Assembly (NCBI GenBank): GCA_045595285.1
Contig: JAZOAC010000040.1
Location: forward strand, 1 to 10,188
Origin: UBA1731 sp045595285
GTDB lineage: Bacteria; Verrucomicrobiota; Kiritimatiellia; RFP12; UBA1067
Direction: 5' to 3'
DNA: 10,188 bases
The notes under the pieces: model-generated
Told to the model about the DNA's origin: nothing
Databases searched by the model: none
What the model saw: only the letters and a program-made list of their open reading frames with translations
Shown here: positions 1 to 7,153 of the stretch, one piece after another
How positions within the stretch are numbered: position 1 is the stretch's first letter
Layout of the letters: each line of letters starts with the position of its first letter
Position numbers and translations under genes: made by a program

Positions 1-1
1 C

Positions 2-952
2 CGTGAAGCCGCGAAGACGCGCGACATTACCGGCGGTCTTCCGCGAGTCGCAGAGCTGTTCGAGGCCCGTCAGCCCAAGGATGCCGCCGAAATCTCCAAG
101 ATTGAAGGTATCGTCGAGTTTGGCGAGAACACCCGCGGCAAGCGCAAGCTTTACGTCAAGGACGAAATCACCGGTCAGGTCGAAGAGCATCTCATCCCGA
201 TGGGTAAGCAGATCGTCGTGTTCAAGGGCGACCGCGTCAAGAAGGGGCAGCAGCTCACGGAAGGTCCGATCATCCCGCAGGAGATTCTCGACGTTTCCGG
301 TCCTCAGGAGCTCCAGAAGTACCTCGTGGACGAAGTCCAGCAGGTTTACCGTCTGCAGGGCGTGGAGATCAACGACAAGCACATCGAAATCATCGTGCGC
401 CAGATGCTCCGCAAGGTCCGCATCACGAACCCCGGCGATACGGACTTCCTCTGGGGCGATCAGGTTACGCGCCAGACGTTCTTGCGCGTGAACGACCAGA
501 TGATGATGGAAGGCCGCCGTCCGGCGTCGGCTCAGCCCGCGCTCCTCGGTATCACGAAGGCCGCCCTCGAGACGGATTCGTTCATCTCCGCCGCATCCTT
601 CCAGGATACGACGCGAGTCCTGACCGAAGCCTCCACGATGGGCCGTGTGGACGAGCTCCGCGGCTTCAAGGAGAACGTCATTCTCGGTCACCTCATCCCT
701 GGCGGCACCGGCTTCCCGCTGCATCGCTACCTCAAGCTGCGTCCGCAGTGCGAGCCCATCTCGGACGAGGAGATGGAAGAGCTCCGCAGGGAGGCGAAGG
801 CCAAGCTCGACGCTCTCTTCGGAACCGTTCCGCCGCCGAACGAGGAGGAAGACGAGGATGATGGAGAGGCGTTCCAGCTCGCAACCCCGGAGGCGCTTGC
901 CGCCGAAGAGGCCGCAGAGCTTGCCGCCGAGGCCGAAGAAGCCGAGATGTAA
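2..952 (+). CDS. rpoC: DNA-directed RNA polymerase subunit beta' (C-terminal part, 5' end cut by window)
   Basis: This is the last 316 residues of the largest catalytic subunit of bacterial RNA polymerase. The frame is open from base 2 and ends in TAA at 950-952; the start and the catalytic NADFDGD region lie left of the window. Visible family hallmarks include ITGGLPRVAELFEAR near the start, then GDRVKKGQQLTEG, the VQQVYRLQGVEINDKHIEIIVRQM block and LRVNDQMMMEGRRP. Near the end are the conserved ISAASFQDTTRVLTEA segment and LKENVILGHLIPGGTG-like residues (here FKENVILGHLIPGGTG). The final 60 or so residues are an acidic Glu/Ala-rich tail, a lineage-variable region with no motif. dnaG starts 18 bases downstream, so the two are probably co-transcribed. 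rpoC is more commonly followed by ribosomal protein genes such as rpsL, so the neighbour is unusual. Identity is certain. Confidence 0.98.
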   Translation, partial: REAAKTRDITGGLPRVAELFEARQPKDAAEISKIEGIVEFGENTRGKRKLYVKDEITGQVEEHLIPMGKQIVVFKGDRVKKGQQLTEGPIIPQEILDVSGPQELQKYLVDEVQQVYRLQGVEINDKHIEIIVRQMLRKVRITNPGDTDFLWGDQVTRQTFLRVNDQMMMEGRRPASAQPALLGITKAALETDSFISAASFQDTTRVLTEASTMGRVDELRGFKENVILGHLIPGGTGFPLHRYLKLRPQCEPISDEEMEELRREAKAKLDALFGTVPPPNEEEDEDDGEAFQLATPEALAAEEAAELAAEAEEAEM

Positions 953-970
953 GGTTGGTGGAGGTCAGCA

Positions 971-2947
971 ATGGCCTTCGGAATCCCGGAATCCATCATT
1001 GATGAGATAAAGACCCGCACAGATCTCTCCGATCTGATAGCGGGCTACGGGATACAGGTTAAACGGGTAGGTGGGTCTTACAAGGCCTGCTGCCCGTTTC
1101 ATCATGAAAAGACCCCGAGTTTCCACATTCAGCCCGCAAAGGGGTTTTACCATTGCTTTGGATGTGGTGAATCCGGCGACGTCATCAAGTTCGTGATGAA
1201 GTATGAAGGTTTGAGCTTCATGGAGGCGGCGCAGAAACTGGCCTCCGCCTGCGGACTTGAGTTTGAGGCGAAGGAAGATCCGGAAGCCGCAGTCAGGAAA
1301 CGTCTCTTCGTCCTTCATGCGGAGCTCGCCGCATTCTACCGTCGGTGTCTCAAGGATGCGAAGGAGGCTGCGCTCGCTCGCGGATATCTTTCGTCCCGGG
1401 ATCTTTCGGATGAGGTCGCAGAGAAGTTTCAGCTAGGCTATGCGCCGCAGAGCGCAGATGCGATGCTCACCTGGGCGAAGAAGCATGGTTTCACGGCGGA
1501 TGAGCTTGAGGCCGCAGGTGTGCTGAAGCCGCCGCTGTATCGGGACGGAAGCTGGTATTCTCCTTTTGCCGGAAGGCTGATGTTCTCGATCCGCGACCGG
1601 CAGGGACGCGTGATCGCCTTTTCCGGCAGAACGCTTGAGACGGACAAGGCCAAGATGCGCGGAGGGAAGTATGTGAATTCCCCTGCCACGCCAATCTTCA
1701 AGAAATCGAATGTGCTTTACGCCTTTGACCTTGCCGCCGGAAAGATTGCGAACGCAAAGCCCGTGCGGGAGGCGATTGTCTGCGAAGGGCAGATTGACGT
1801 CGTGCGGTGTCACGCATGCGGGTTCGATACGGCTGTCGCGTCGCAGGGAACTGCCTTTACCGATGAGCACGTGCAGATATTGAAGAAGGTCGCCGATGCC
1901 GCCGTTTTGGTCTTTGATGGAGATGCCGCCGGACAGAAGGCGACCGTCTCCACCGCAGGCGAGATGCTGTCGGTCGGCATGACTGTGCGTGTCGCGCAGC
2001 TTCCCGCCGGTGAGGATCCGGATTCGATGCTCCGTTCCAAGGGTGTCGATGCGTTCAAGGCCTGCCTGGACAATGCAGTGTCGATAGTTGCGTTTCAGGT
2101 GAGTGTGGCCCGTGCAAAGGAATCGAATCCCGATTCGTACGATGCAATTGCGCGTACCGGGCGCGCCGTTTTGGAGCTTGTCAGGAAGTGCCCCGGCGCC
2201 GTCATGCGTGCCGGACTCATGCAGGAGGCGGCGACCCTGCTGAACATACCTGTCTCGGCTCTTGAGGAGGATCTCGCGAGGCTGAGCGAGGAGAGGCCGA
2301 AATTTGTATCGGCGGCAAAGAAGGAATGGACCAGACCAAAGCCGGCCGAGACGATGCATCCAGTGTCCGAAATGCAGAGAGCAGGAGCGTCTGCCGCATC
2401 TGAGCAGGAGCGCATTCCGCCAATCGTGGATGAGTGCCGGGAGTCGGTTCCATCGGAGGATGCCGCTGCGCCGGAGAACAATCCGCCGCCGGATTCAGAG
2501 ATGGTACTGATGGAGTTTCTGTACGGACTGGGGGGTAACGCCCAGATCGCCGATATGCTTGAGAGCTATGCACCGGACGCCCTTTTCGCGCATTACATCA
2601 CCGGCACATTCGTGCGGGCATATGTCCGGGAGACTCGCGGCGAGGTTGACTCCATCCTAAATCTCAGGAACGAAATCCCTGAGGCGGAGTTCGGGGTGTT
2701 GGAGGAGATATACCTGTCGCAGAACCGCGCAGCTTTCTCCGAACTTGAGCCGGCCGAGAACCTGAGAAAGACCCTTGGGCGACTTTGGTTTGATGCGGTC
2801 TGCCGCCGTCTCAGATCGCTGCCGACGGAAGGGGATGCCGAACTGATGCGCCGCCGTAGCAGACTTTCGATGCTTTCGCGGAAGTTCAAGACAAAGCCGT
2901 GGCGGGTTGCATGCCAGGAAATGCGCGTCGATGTCCTTGCTGATTGA
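971..2947 (+). CDS. dnaG: DNA primase
   Basis: DnaG makes the RNA primers for leading and lagging strand replication at the fork, working with the DnaB helicase. The 658-residue protein has the expected order of domains. An N-terminal CHC2 zinc finger uses C41, H44, C62 and C65 (CPFH and CFGC), with the EKTPSF and GGDVIKF-like (SGDVIKFVM) context. A central TOPRIM catalytic core carries the glutamate E272 in CEGQIDV and the acidic pair D316/D318 in FDGDAAGQKA. The C-terminal part from about residue 510 is poorly conserved and would be the helicase-binding region. A low-complexity Pro/Glu/Ser-rich linker (about 430-510) separates it from the core and makes the protein longer than E. coli DnaG (581). 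The start is set by GGAGG at 960-964, six bases before the ATG. It follows rpoC by 18 bases. Identity is very secure. Confidence 0.97.
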   Translation: MAFGIPESIIDEIKTRTDLSDLIAGYGIQVKRVGGSYKACCPFHHEKTPSFHIQPAKGFYHCFGCGESGDVIKFVMKYEGLSFMEAAQKLASACGLEFEAKEDPEAAVRKRLFVLHAELAAFYRRCLKDAKEAALARGYLSSRDLSDEVAEKFQLGYAPQSADAMLTWAKKHGFTADELEAAGVLKPPLYRDGSWYSPFAGRLMFSIRDRQGRVIAFSGRTLETDKAKMRGGKYVNSPATPIFKKSNVLYAFDLAAGKIANAKPVREAIVCEGQIDVVRCHACGFDTAVASQGTAFTDEHVQILKKVADAAVLVFDGDAAGQKATVSTAGEMLSVGMTVRVAQLPAGEDPDSMLRSKGVDAFKACLDNAVSIVAFQVSVARAKESNPDSYDAIARTGRAVLELVRKCPGAVMRAGLMQEAATLLNIPVSALEEDLARLSEERPKFVSAAKKEWTRPKPAETMHPVSEMQRAGASAASEQERIPPIVDECRESVPSEDAAAPENNPPPDSEMVLMEFLYGLGGNAQIADMLESYAPDALFAHYITGTFVRAYVRETRGEVDSILNLRNEIPEAEFGVLEEIYLSQNRAAFSELEPAENLRKTLGRLWFDAVCRRLRSLPTEGDAELMRRRSRLSMLSRKFKTKPWRVACQEMRVDVLAD

Positions 2948-3007
2948 TATAGGTATCGGATGTTTGAATCCTTCCCCTATTGGTCGCTGTGCGCGGAGGG
3001 GCTGATG
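2948..3007 (+). other. dnaG / FkbH-like intergenic spacer
   Basis: The 76-base gap between dnaG and the next gene has no good intrinsic terminator. The pair CCCCT (2974-2978) and AGGGG (2997-3001) could form a five-base-pair stem with an 18-base loop, but no T-run follows. A strong Shine-Dalgarno-like GGAGGGG (2995-3001) lies 22 bases before the annotated start at 3024, too far to serve it. Confidence 0.4.
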
Positions 3008-3031
3008 TGCTATAATCGGAGACATGAATAA
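3005..3031 (+). other. possible 8-codon leader ORF overlapping the next start
   Basis: ATG at 3005 opens the short reading frame MCYNRRHE and closes with TAA at 3029-3031, running through the start codon of the FkbH-like gene in another frame. It sits five bases after GGAGG (2995-2999), a better ribosome binding site than the one in front of the main gene. Whether it is translated is unknown. If transcription starts at the -10 box at 3011-3016, this ORF is not on that transcript and would only be read on longer transcripts from upstream. Confidence 0.2.
3008..3016 (+). promoter_or_regulatory. extended -10 promoter element, leaderless-type placement
   Basis: The bases TGCTATAAT give a perfect -10 hexamer (3011-3016) with an upstream TG, the extended -10 signature. 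I see no convincing -35 box at 16-18 bases. The hexamer ends seven bases before the ATG at 3024, so the expected transcription start would coincide with, or be next to, the start codon. The same ten bases GTGCTATAAT occur at 4951-4960 with the same spacing. Confidence 0.6.
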
Positions 3032-4235
3032 AGTGAAGCAGATGGCGGCCGTTTCGGAGAGGGAGTTCCGCGAAACGCTTGATGCACTTGGGCTCAACCC
3101 CGAATGCGGCGAATGGGACTCCATCCGCCACTTCAACCTTGTGATGGAGCTGGAGGCGCGTTGGGGCGCAAGAATCCCGATGGAGGATGTCGAGAATCTC
3201 AAGACGTTTCGGGATTTCTATTTCCGCATTCCTTGCCGTCCTGCGAAGGTGCTTGCGGTCGATGCGGACAATACGCTGTGGAAGGGAATCGTCAGTGAGG
3301 ACGGAACGGATGCGGTTGTTCCGTACGTGGGCTTTCAGCAGGGATTGAAATCGCTCCGCTCGAAGGGCGTGATGCTTGCATTGTTGAGCAAAAACGATCC
3401 TCCGTGCGGCGGCAAGTCGCCGGTCGAAAAGGCGTTCATCCGTTCGGATATGCCGCTGGACCTTTCAGACTTCGCATTCGTCGGAGTAAACTGGGATCCG
3501 AAGGCCGGGAACCTTCTTGCGGCGGCGAAATCGCTCAATGTCGGCGTTGACAGCTTCGTATTTGTGGACGACAACCCCCATGAGCGAGGGCAGATGAAGG
3601 CGCATCTTCCGTCCGTCATGACGATTGATGATATTGATCCGTGGATTGCATCCGGGATGGATGGTCTGGCCGAAAGTCTCGGCTCCACATATTTCTCCGA
3701 TGCCGGCAGAACTCAGGAGGACATTCTGCGCGCGCGGAGGCCTGCCGTCATTCTGCCGCCGCAGGGAATGGAAACCTCGTTCTCGAAGGCGGAATACCTC
3801 AAGACGCTTGAGATCAAGGTGATGCCGTCGTTGGCGACGGATGCGGATGTTCCTCGCCTTGCACAGATGGCCGGCAAGACGAACCAGTTCAACGCCACGA
3901 CGATACGGCGTTCGGAGGACGGGTTCCGTCGGCTTCTGGCTGACGCCGGCAAGCGCGTGTATGTATTTCGGCTGAGCGACAGATTCGGAGCGATGGGGAT
4001 CGTGTGCTTTGTCGTTGCGGATGTGGAGTCTCGCCGCATCACGGACTTTGCGATGAGCTGCAGGGCGATGGGTCGGACGCTGGAGTTCTTCGCGTACAAC
4101 CACGTATGCCGTGAACTGGGTGGCGACCAGTCTCTGGAAATCGATTTTTCGCCAACCGAAAGGAACGCTCCGTTCGCGGCGTTCCTCAAGCGTCTCGCCG
4201 ACGGCGAACGGACCACATTCTGCGAGCGAGTGTAA
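3024..4235 (+). CDS. FkbH-like HAD-IIIC protein with N-terminal acyl-carrier-like domain
   Basis: The 403-residue protein belongs to the FkbH-like HAD superfamily. Characterised members take the glyceryl group of 1,3-bisphosphoglycerate, dephosphorylate it and load it on an acyl carrier protein. HAD motifs are present: D80 and D82 in DADNT, S122-K123 in LLSKND, K160 in NWDPKAGN, and D182-D183 in FVFVDDNPHER. The C-terminal part carries the family blocks KTNQFN (285-290) and SCRAMGR (345-351) in a GNAT-like region. Residues about 10-66 look like a carrier protein: a first helix, then DSI with S33 at the phosphopantetheine position, an amphipathic MELEARWG helix and IPMEDVENLKTFRDF. An in-cis carrier for this enzyme type is inferred from motif likeness only. 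The ATG at 3024 has no well-spaced ribosome binding site but a -10 box seven bases upstream. No polyketide or NRPS genes are nearby. The actual substrate is unknown. Confidence 0.85.
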   Translation: MNKVKQMAAVSEREFRETLDALGLNPECGEWDSIRHFNLVMELEARWGARIPMEDVENLKTFRDFYFRIPCRPAKVLAVDADNTLWKGIVSEDGTDAVVPYVGFQQGLKSLRSKGVMLALLSKNDPPCGGKSPVEKAFIRSDMPLDLSDFAFVGVNWDPKAGNLLAAAKSLNVGVDSFVFVDDNPHERGQMKAHLPSVMTIDDIDPWIASGMDGLAESLGSTYFSDAGRTQEDILRARRPAVILPPQGMETSFSKAEYLKTLEIKVMPSLATDADVPRLAQMAGKTNQFNATTIRRSEDGFRRLLADAGKRVYVFRLSDRFGAMGIVCFVVADVESRRITDFAMSCRAMGRTLEFFAYNHVCRELGGDQSLEIDFSPTERNAPFAAFLKRLADGERTTFCERV

Positions 4236-4275
4236 CTGTACACGGCGACGCCGAAGCCTAAAGGAGAACGAAGCC

Positions 4276-4959
4276 ATGAAAGCTGTAGTTGTTTTGTCTG
4301 GAGGACAGGATTCCGCAACGTGTCTTGCACTTGCTGCAAGGAAGCACGGTGCGAAGGAGGTGGGGGCTATAACGTTCGAATACGGACAGCGCCATTCGCT
4401 TGAGACGAAGTTTGCGAAGCGCCTTGCGAAGCGATTCGGAATAGCTGTGCACAAGGTGGTCAAGCTGGACTTTTATCGCCATCTCACGACAAATGCGCTC
4501 ATGTCGAAGGATGCTCCGATCGAAAAGAGGAAGGGAGCGAGTTGTCCGACTACGGTTGTCGAGGGGCGCAATGCGTTCTTTCTGCTTGCTGCGGCGGTCT
4601 GGGCGAAGGAGATTGGTGCGACAGAGGTGTATACCGGTGTGTCTGAGGCGGACTATTCCGGATATCCTGACTGCCGTGTGGCGTTTGTCAGGTCTCAGCA
4701 GAAGACCATTCGTTTGGCGCTTGAATGGCCGATCAGGATAGTGACGCCGTTTATGCGCATGTCCAAGGCGGACGAATGGGCGTTGGCTGAAAGACTCGGA
4801 ATACTGGACGTCATCGAGAACGAGACGCTCACCTGCTATAACGGCATACCGGGGACAGGGTGTATGAAATGTCCGGCCTGCCGGCTTCGCAACCGAGGCT
4901 ATGCGGAATTCAGGTCTCGCAGAAAAAAACTATCTTTACCTGCCGCTGCCGTGCTATAA
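4276..4959 (+). CDS. queC: 7-cyano-7-deazaguanine synthase (preQ0 synthase)
   Basis: QueC turns 7-carboxy-7-deazaguanine into preQ0 with ATP and ammonia, a late cytoplasmic step in making queuosine for tRNA wobble positions. The 227-residue protein starts with the ATP pyrophosphatase P-loop SGGQDS (8-13) and has the YGQRH block (36-40) and the VEGRNAFFLL segment (95-104). It ends with the zinc site C187, C196, C199 and C202 (TCYNGIPGTGCMKCPAC), all four cysteines present. Length is normal for the family. I place the start at 4276 because AAAGGAG (4260-4266) lies nine bases upstream; an earlier in-frame codon at 4111 would run deep into the preceding gene. No queD, queE or queF lies in the window, and the 40 bases upstream show no preQ1 riboswitch. 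The stop codon TAA is embedded in the TATAAT box of the next gene. Confidence 0.95.
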   Translation: MKAVVVLSGGQDSATCLALAARKHGAKEVGAITFEYGQRHSLETKFAKRLAKRFGIAVHKVVKLDFYRHLTTNALMSKDAPIEKRKGASCPTTVVEGRNAFFLLAAAVWAKEIGATEVYTGVSEADYSGYPDCRVAFVRSQQKTIRLALEWPIRIVTPFMRMSKADEWALAERLGILDVIENETLTCYNGIPGTGCMKCPACRLRNRGYAEFRSRRKKLSLPAAAVL

Positions 4960-4960
4960 T
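4952..4960 (+). promoter_or_regulatory. extended -10 promoter element overlapping the queC stop codon
   Basis: TGCTATAAT, with hexamer at 4955-4960, ends seven bases before the ATG at 4968. It repeats exactly the ten bases and spacing seen before the FkbH-like gene, and the bases up to and past the ATG are also alike (GGxGxC, then ATGAA and AAAG). There is no clear -35. It could give a leaderless transcript for 4968-8863. Part of the motif also encodes the last codons and stop of queC, so a chance match is not excluded. Confidence 0.55.
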
Positions 4961-4967
4961 AGGCGGC

Positions 4968-5516
4968 ATGAAAAAAGCACTTGTGCCACTTGCCGACGGT
5001 TTTGAGGACATAGAAGCCGTAGCGGTTGTTGACATACTCCGCCGGGGAGGCGTGGAGGTTGTCACCGCCGCGCTCGCGACGGAGCCTTCGGCGGTCTCTG
5101 CCCATGGAATCAGGATGGGCACCGATGCCCTTCTCGAGGAGGTGCTCGACGCCCATTGGGACGCAATCATCCTTCCCGGCGGCGGACAGGGGACCGCCAA
5201 CCTCATGGCATGTGAACCGCTTGCCGCGCGTCTGCGCCGACAGAAGGAGTCAGGTGGGTTTGTGTGCGCAATCTGCGCCGCACCCACAGTCCTTTCGGCG
5301 ACCGGCGTTCTTGATGGCGAGGACGTGACATGCTATCCGGCATGTGCCGGCGACATGGGGTGTCCAGTCGTGGATGCTCCGGCCGTGGCGGACGGGCAGA
5401 TCATTACAGGGCAAGGGCCTGGCGCTGCGATGACGTTTGGCTTTGCCGTACTGATGCATCTTGCCGGCGAAGAAGCGGCCCGTAAGGTTGCGGAAGGGAT
5501 GGTTGCCGTGATATGA
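4968..5516 (+). CDS. DJ-1/PfpI family protein, YajL-like
   Basis: The 182-residue protein matches the DJ-1/YajL branch of the class I glutamine amidotransferase-like superfamily. Members are reported as chaperones, deglycases or glyoxalases that respond to electrophile and oxidative stress; the precise activity is disputed. The nucleophile elbow is AICAAP with C103. The partner glutamate is E16 in ADGFEDIEA, at the position of DJ-1 E18. The strand-loop LPGGGQG (69-75) and the TGQGPGAAMTFG block (147-158) also match. Length is typical. There is no separated Shine-Dalgarno: the AGGCGG before the ATG leaves almost no spacer, which fits the leaderless-type promoter placement. It lies eight bases after queC and overlaps the next gene by four bases (ATGA), so it is probably the first gene of a coupled cluster. 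Family assignment is secure, exact function is not. Confidence 0.9.
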   Translation: MKKALVPLADGFEDIEAVAVVDILRRGGVEVVTAALATEPSAVSAHGIRMGTDALLEEVLDAHWDAIILPGGGQGTANLMACEPLAARLRRQKESGGFVCAICAAPTVLSATGVLDGEDVTCYPACAGDMGCPVVDAPAVADGQIITGQGPGAAMTFGFAVLMHLAGEEAARKVAEGMVAVI

Positions 5517-6241
5517 GACAGATCGTTGTTTTGGTGTTGGCCGTCATTGGTGCGTTTGCGATTGCAGGCGGCGCGTTCTATTTGTGGAACAATAGACCCG
5601 GCCGTCCGGCGGTATCGGTCAATGGCCGCATACTGACTGACCGAGAACTAACCTGGCGCGCACAGACTCTCATAGACGATGCCAGGCGCATGGAGAAACT
5701 CCTTATCCCGGAAAGGGAAATGCCCGAGGCCATGCGCCATTACAGGAGGACCGCCGCCAAGATGTGGATCGTGAAGGAGGTGCTTCTTGCCGCTGCGGTG
5801 GAGTCTGACGTGAAAGTCAGCGCCGAGGACGAGAAGCAGTCGCTTGCCAAGGTGGAGCGCCAGCTGAAGTCCCGACATCTCACGCCTGAGCAGTTCTTCA
5901 AGGAGGGACCGATTCCGGAGGCGACCAAGCGTTCCGACTTTAAGGAGGCAGTCCTTATCGGAAAGTACACCAAGCGCGAGATCGAGGACGGGATTTCCGT
6001 CGGGACCAAGGAGATAGACGACCGAGTAAGTGAGTTGCGCGAACTCAACGCAAAAATCATGAAGTCCGGCGGCAAGCCCAAGTTCAAGGCCAATCGCAAA
6101 ACGGCGATTGAGATGCTGCGTCAGGAAAAGTACAATATCGCGTTCAGGGATCTGTTCCGCAGAAAGTTCGGGAAGATGACGGTGATGTGCCCTGCATTTC
6201 CGGATTTGGAGTCAGTCGACGGAGTTTCTCCGCCTCGGTGA
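5513..6241 (+). CDS. membrane-anchored SurA N-domain-like protein (no PPIase domain seen)
   Basis: This 242-residue protein has an uncleaved-looking signal anchor: a hydrophobic segment at residues 4-25 (VVLVLAVIGAFAIAGGAFYL). After it comes an extracytoplasmic domain beginning AVSVNGRILTDRELTWRAQ. Such a V-NG-x-(I/L)T pattern followed by helices is typical of the N-terminal chaperone part of SurA/PrsA/PpiD-type parvulin foldases. The rest (about 50-225) is strongly helical and charged. I see no parvulin catalytic domain, so it would be a chaperone-like protein without isomerase activity. The ATG overlaps the previous stop (ATGA), and the nearest GGAAGGG is 14 bases upstream, consistent with translational coupling. 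The next gene also encodes an exported protein, suggesting an envelope role. The SurA link rests on a short motif and is tentative. Confidence 0.6.
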   Translation: MRQIVVLVLAVIGAFAIAGGAFYLWNNRPGRPAVSVNGRILTDRELTWRAQTLIDDARRMEKLLIPEREMPEAMRHYRRTAAKMWIVKEVLLAAAVESDVKVSAEDEKQSLAKVERQLKSRHLTPEQFFKEGPIPEATKRSDFKEAVLIGKYTKREIEDGISVGTKEIDDRVSELRELNAKIMKSGGKPKFKANRKTAIEMLRQEKYNIAFRDLFRRKFGKMTVMCPAFPDLESVDGVSPPR

Positions 6242-6262
6242 GAGCTGCAGTGTGTGTCGCGC

Positions 6263-7153
6263 ATGTATAACAGTATGGCACGGAAAAGCATAGCAGTTAT
6301 TTTTCTTGCGTCGGTGATGCTGTCACTCGCCGCATATTCTGCCGCCCAGCCGTTCGAACGGTACCAGACGGTTATCGACCGTAAGCCGTTCGGTCCCGAA
6401 CCGGTCAATTTCAACCCCGAGGCGGCTCCGGGGTCGGCCGGATCCGCAGCGGCGGCGGGGGAGATGACCGAGGAGCAGCGCACGGCCGAGGAGCAGCAGA
6501 TTGCGGCGAGCGTGCGCGTCTCGATGATAAACGTGACCCCTGCGGGAGCGGTGGCGGTGGGCTTCACGGACAATTCCGCAAATCCGGCAGAGAACTACTA
6601 TCTTGTCGTGGGCCGCAGTCAGAACGGCTGGACAGTTAAAAGCGCCGATCCCGTCACGGAGTCCGTTACGTTGGAGAAAGGCGGTATCGACGTGACGGTG
6701 AAACTTGGAGAGACCGTTGGCGGCAATCCCAAAGGCGGAGTCAAGGGGAATAGGGCAGGGCGTCCGATGACCTTGCGCTCAAGAGGCGGAATCCCGGCCT
6801 ATTCGCCGCAGACGGCTGATGAGGCTCCTGGCGGTGCCGGGCTCGGAGGACTGGCTCGTTTGCGTCGGCATCGCGCCGAAATGCGGGCAAAAGCGCAGGA
6901 GGCGGCCGCGAAAAAGGCCGAGGCGGATGCGGTCGCAGCCGCCGAGCGCGAGGAACGTGCCGCACGAGAGGCCGAAGAGAAGCGTCTGCGCGCCGAACGC
7001 GAGGCGCGCGAGGCGGAAGAGCGCGCCCAGCAGCGTGAAGCTCTGCGCCAGATACAGGAGCAGTTGAAGAGAGAACGCGAGGAACGTGAGGCCGCTGCGC
7101 GACAGTCGGCGGAAGGTCAGGAGGATCAGGGTGAAGCAAACAACGCTGAGTGA
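6263..7153 (+). CDS. exported protein of unknown function with long charged C-terminal helix
   Basis: I do not recognise a named family. The protein has a signal peptide: the basic ARK (residues 6-8), a hydrophobic core (IAVIFLASVMLSLAAYS) and a likely cut after SAA, before QPFERY. Next come an YQxVIDRKPFG segment and a small beta-rich domain at about 80-150 (SVRVSMINVTPAG to VTVKLGE). The pattern of that domain faintly recalls PilP/GspC-type HR domains, which is speculation. Residues about 185-285 are an almost uninterrupted run of Ala, Glu, Arg and Lys predicted to form a long single helix or coiled coil, as in TolA. Three in-frame starts exist: GTG 6254, ATG 6263 and ATG 6275. None has a good ribosome binding site. 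I chose 6263, but 6275 leaves the neatest signal peptide. The end overlaps the next gene by 23 bases. Confidence 0.7.
   Translation: MYNSMARKSIAVIFLASVMLSLAAYSAAQPFERYQTVIDRKPFGPEPVNFNPEAAPGSAGSAAAAGEMTEEQRTAEEQQIAASVRVSMINVTPAGAVAVGFTDNSANPAENYYLVVGRSQNGWTVKSADPVTESVTLEKGGIDVTVKLGETVGGNPKGGVKGNRAGRPMTLRSRGGIPAYSPQTADEAPGGAGLGGLARLRRHRAEMRAKAQEAAAKKAEADAVAAAEREERAAREAEEKRLRAEREAREAEERAQQREALRQIQEQLKREREEREAAARQSAEGQEDQGEANNAE

Noticed and set aside
1433..2359. 308-codon minus-strand frame inside dnaG
   Set aside because: It is a shadow of the conserved primase reading frame with no family motifs.
2948..3023. Intrinsic terminator after dnaG
   Set aside because: Only a five-pair stem with a large loop and no T-run is present.
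4236..4275. preQ1 riboswitch in front of queC
   Set aside because: The 40-base gap lacks the C-rich loop and A-rich tail of the preQ1-I pseudoknot and holds little beyond a tiny CGGCG/CGCCG-like stem and the ribosome site.
4111..4275. Upstream in-frame start for queC
   Set aside because: The extra residues overlap the FkbH-like coding end, resemble nothing in QueC, and the P-loop spacing and AAAGGAG site favour 4276.
3465..4463. 332-codon minus-strand frame across the FkbH-like gene and queC
   Set aside because: It is antisense to two well-supported genes and shows no domain or ribosome site.
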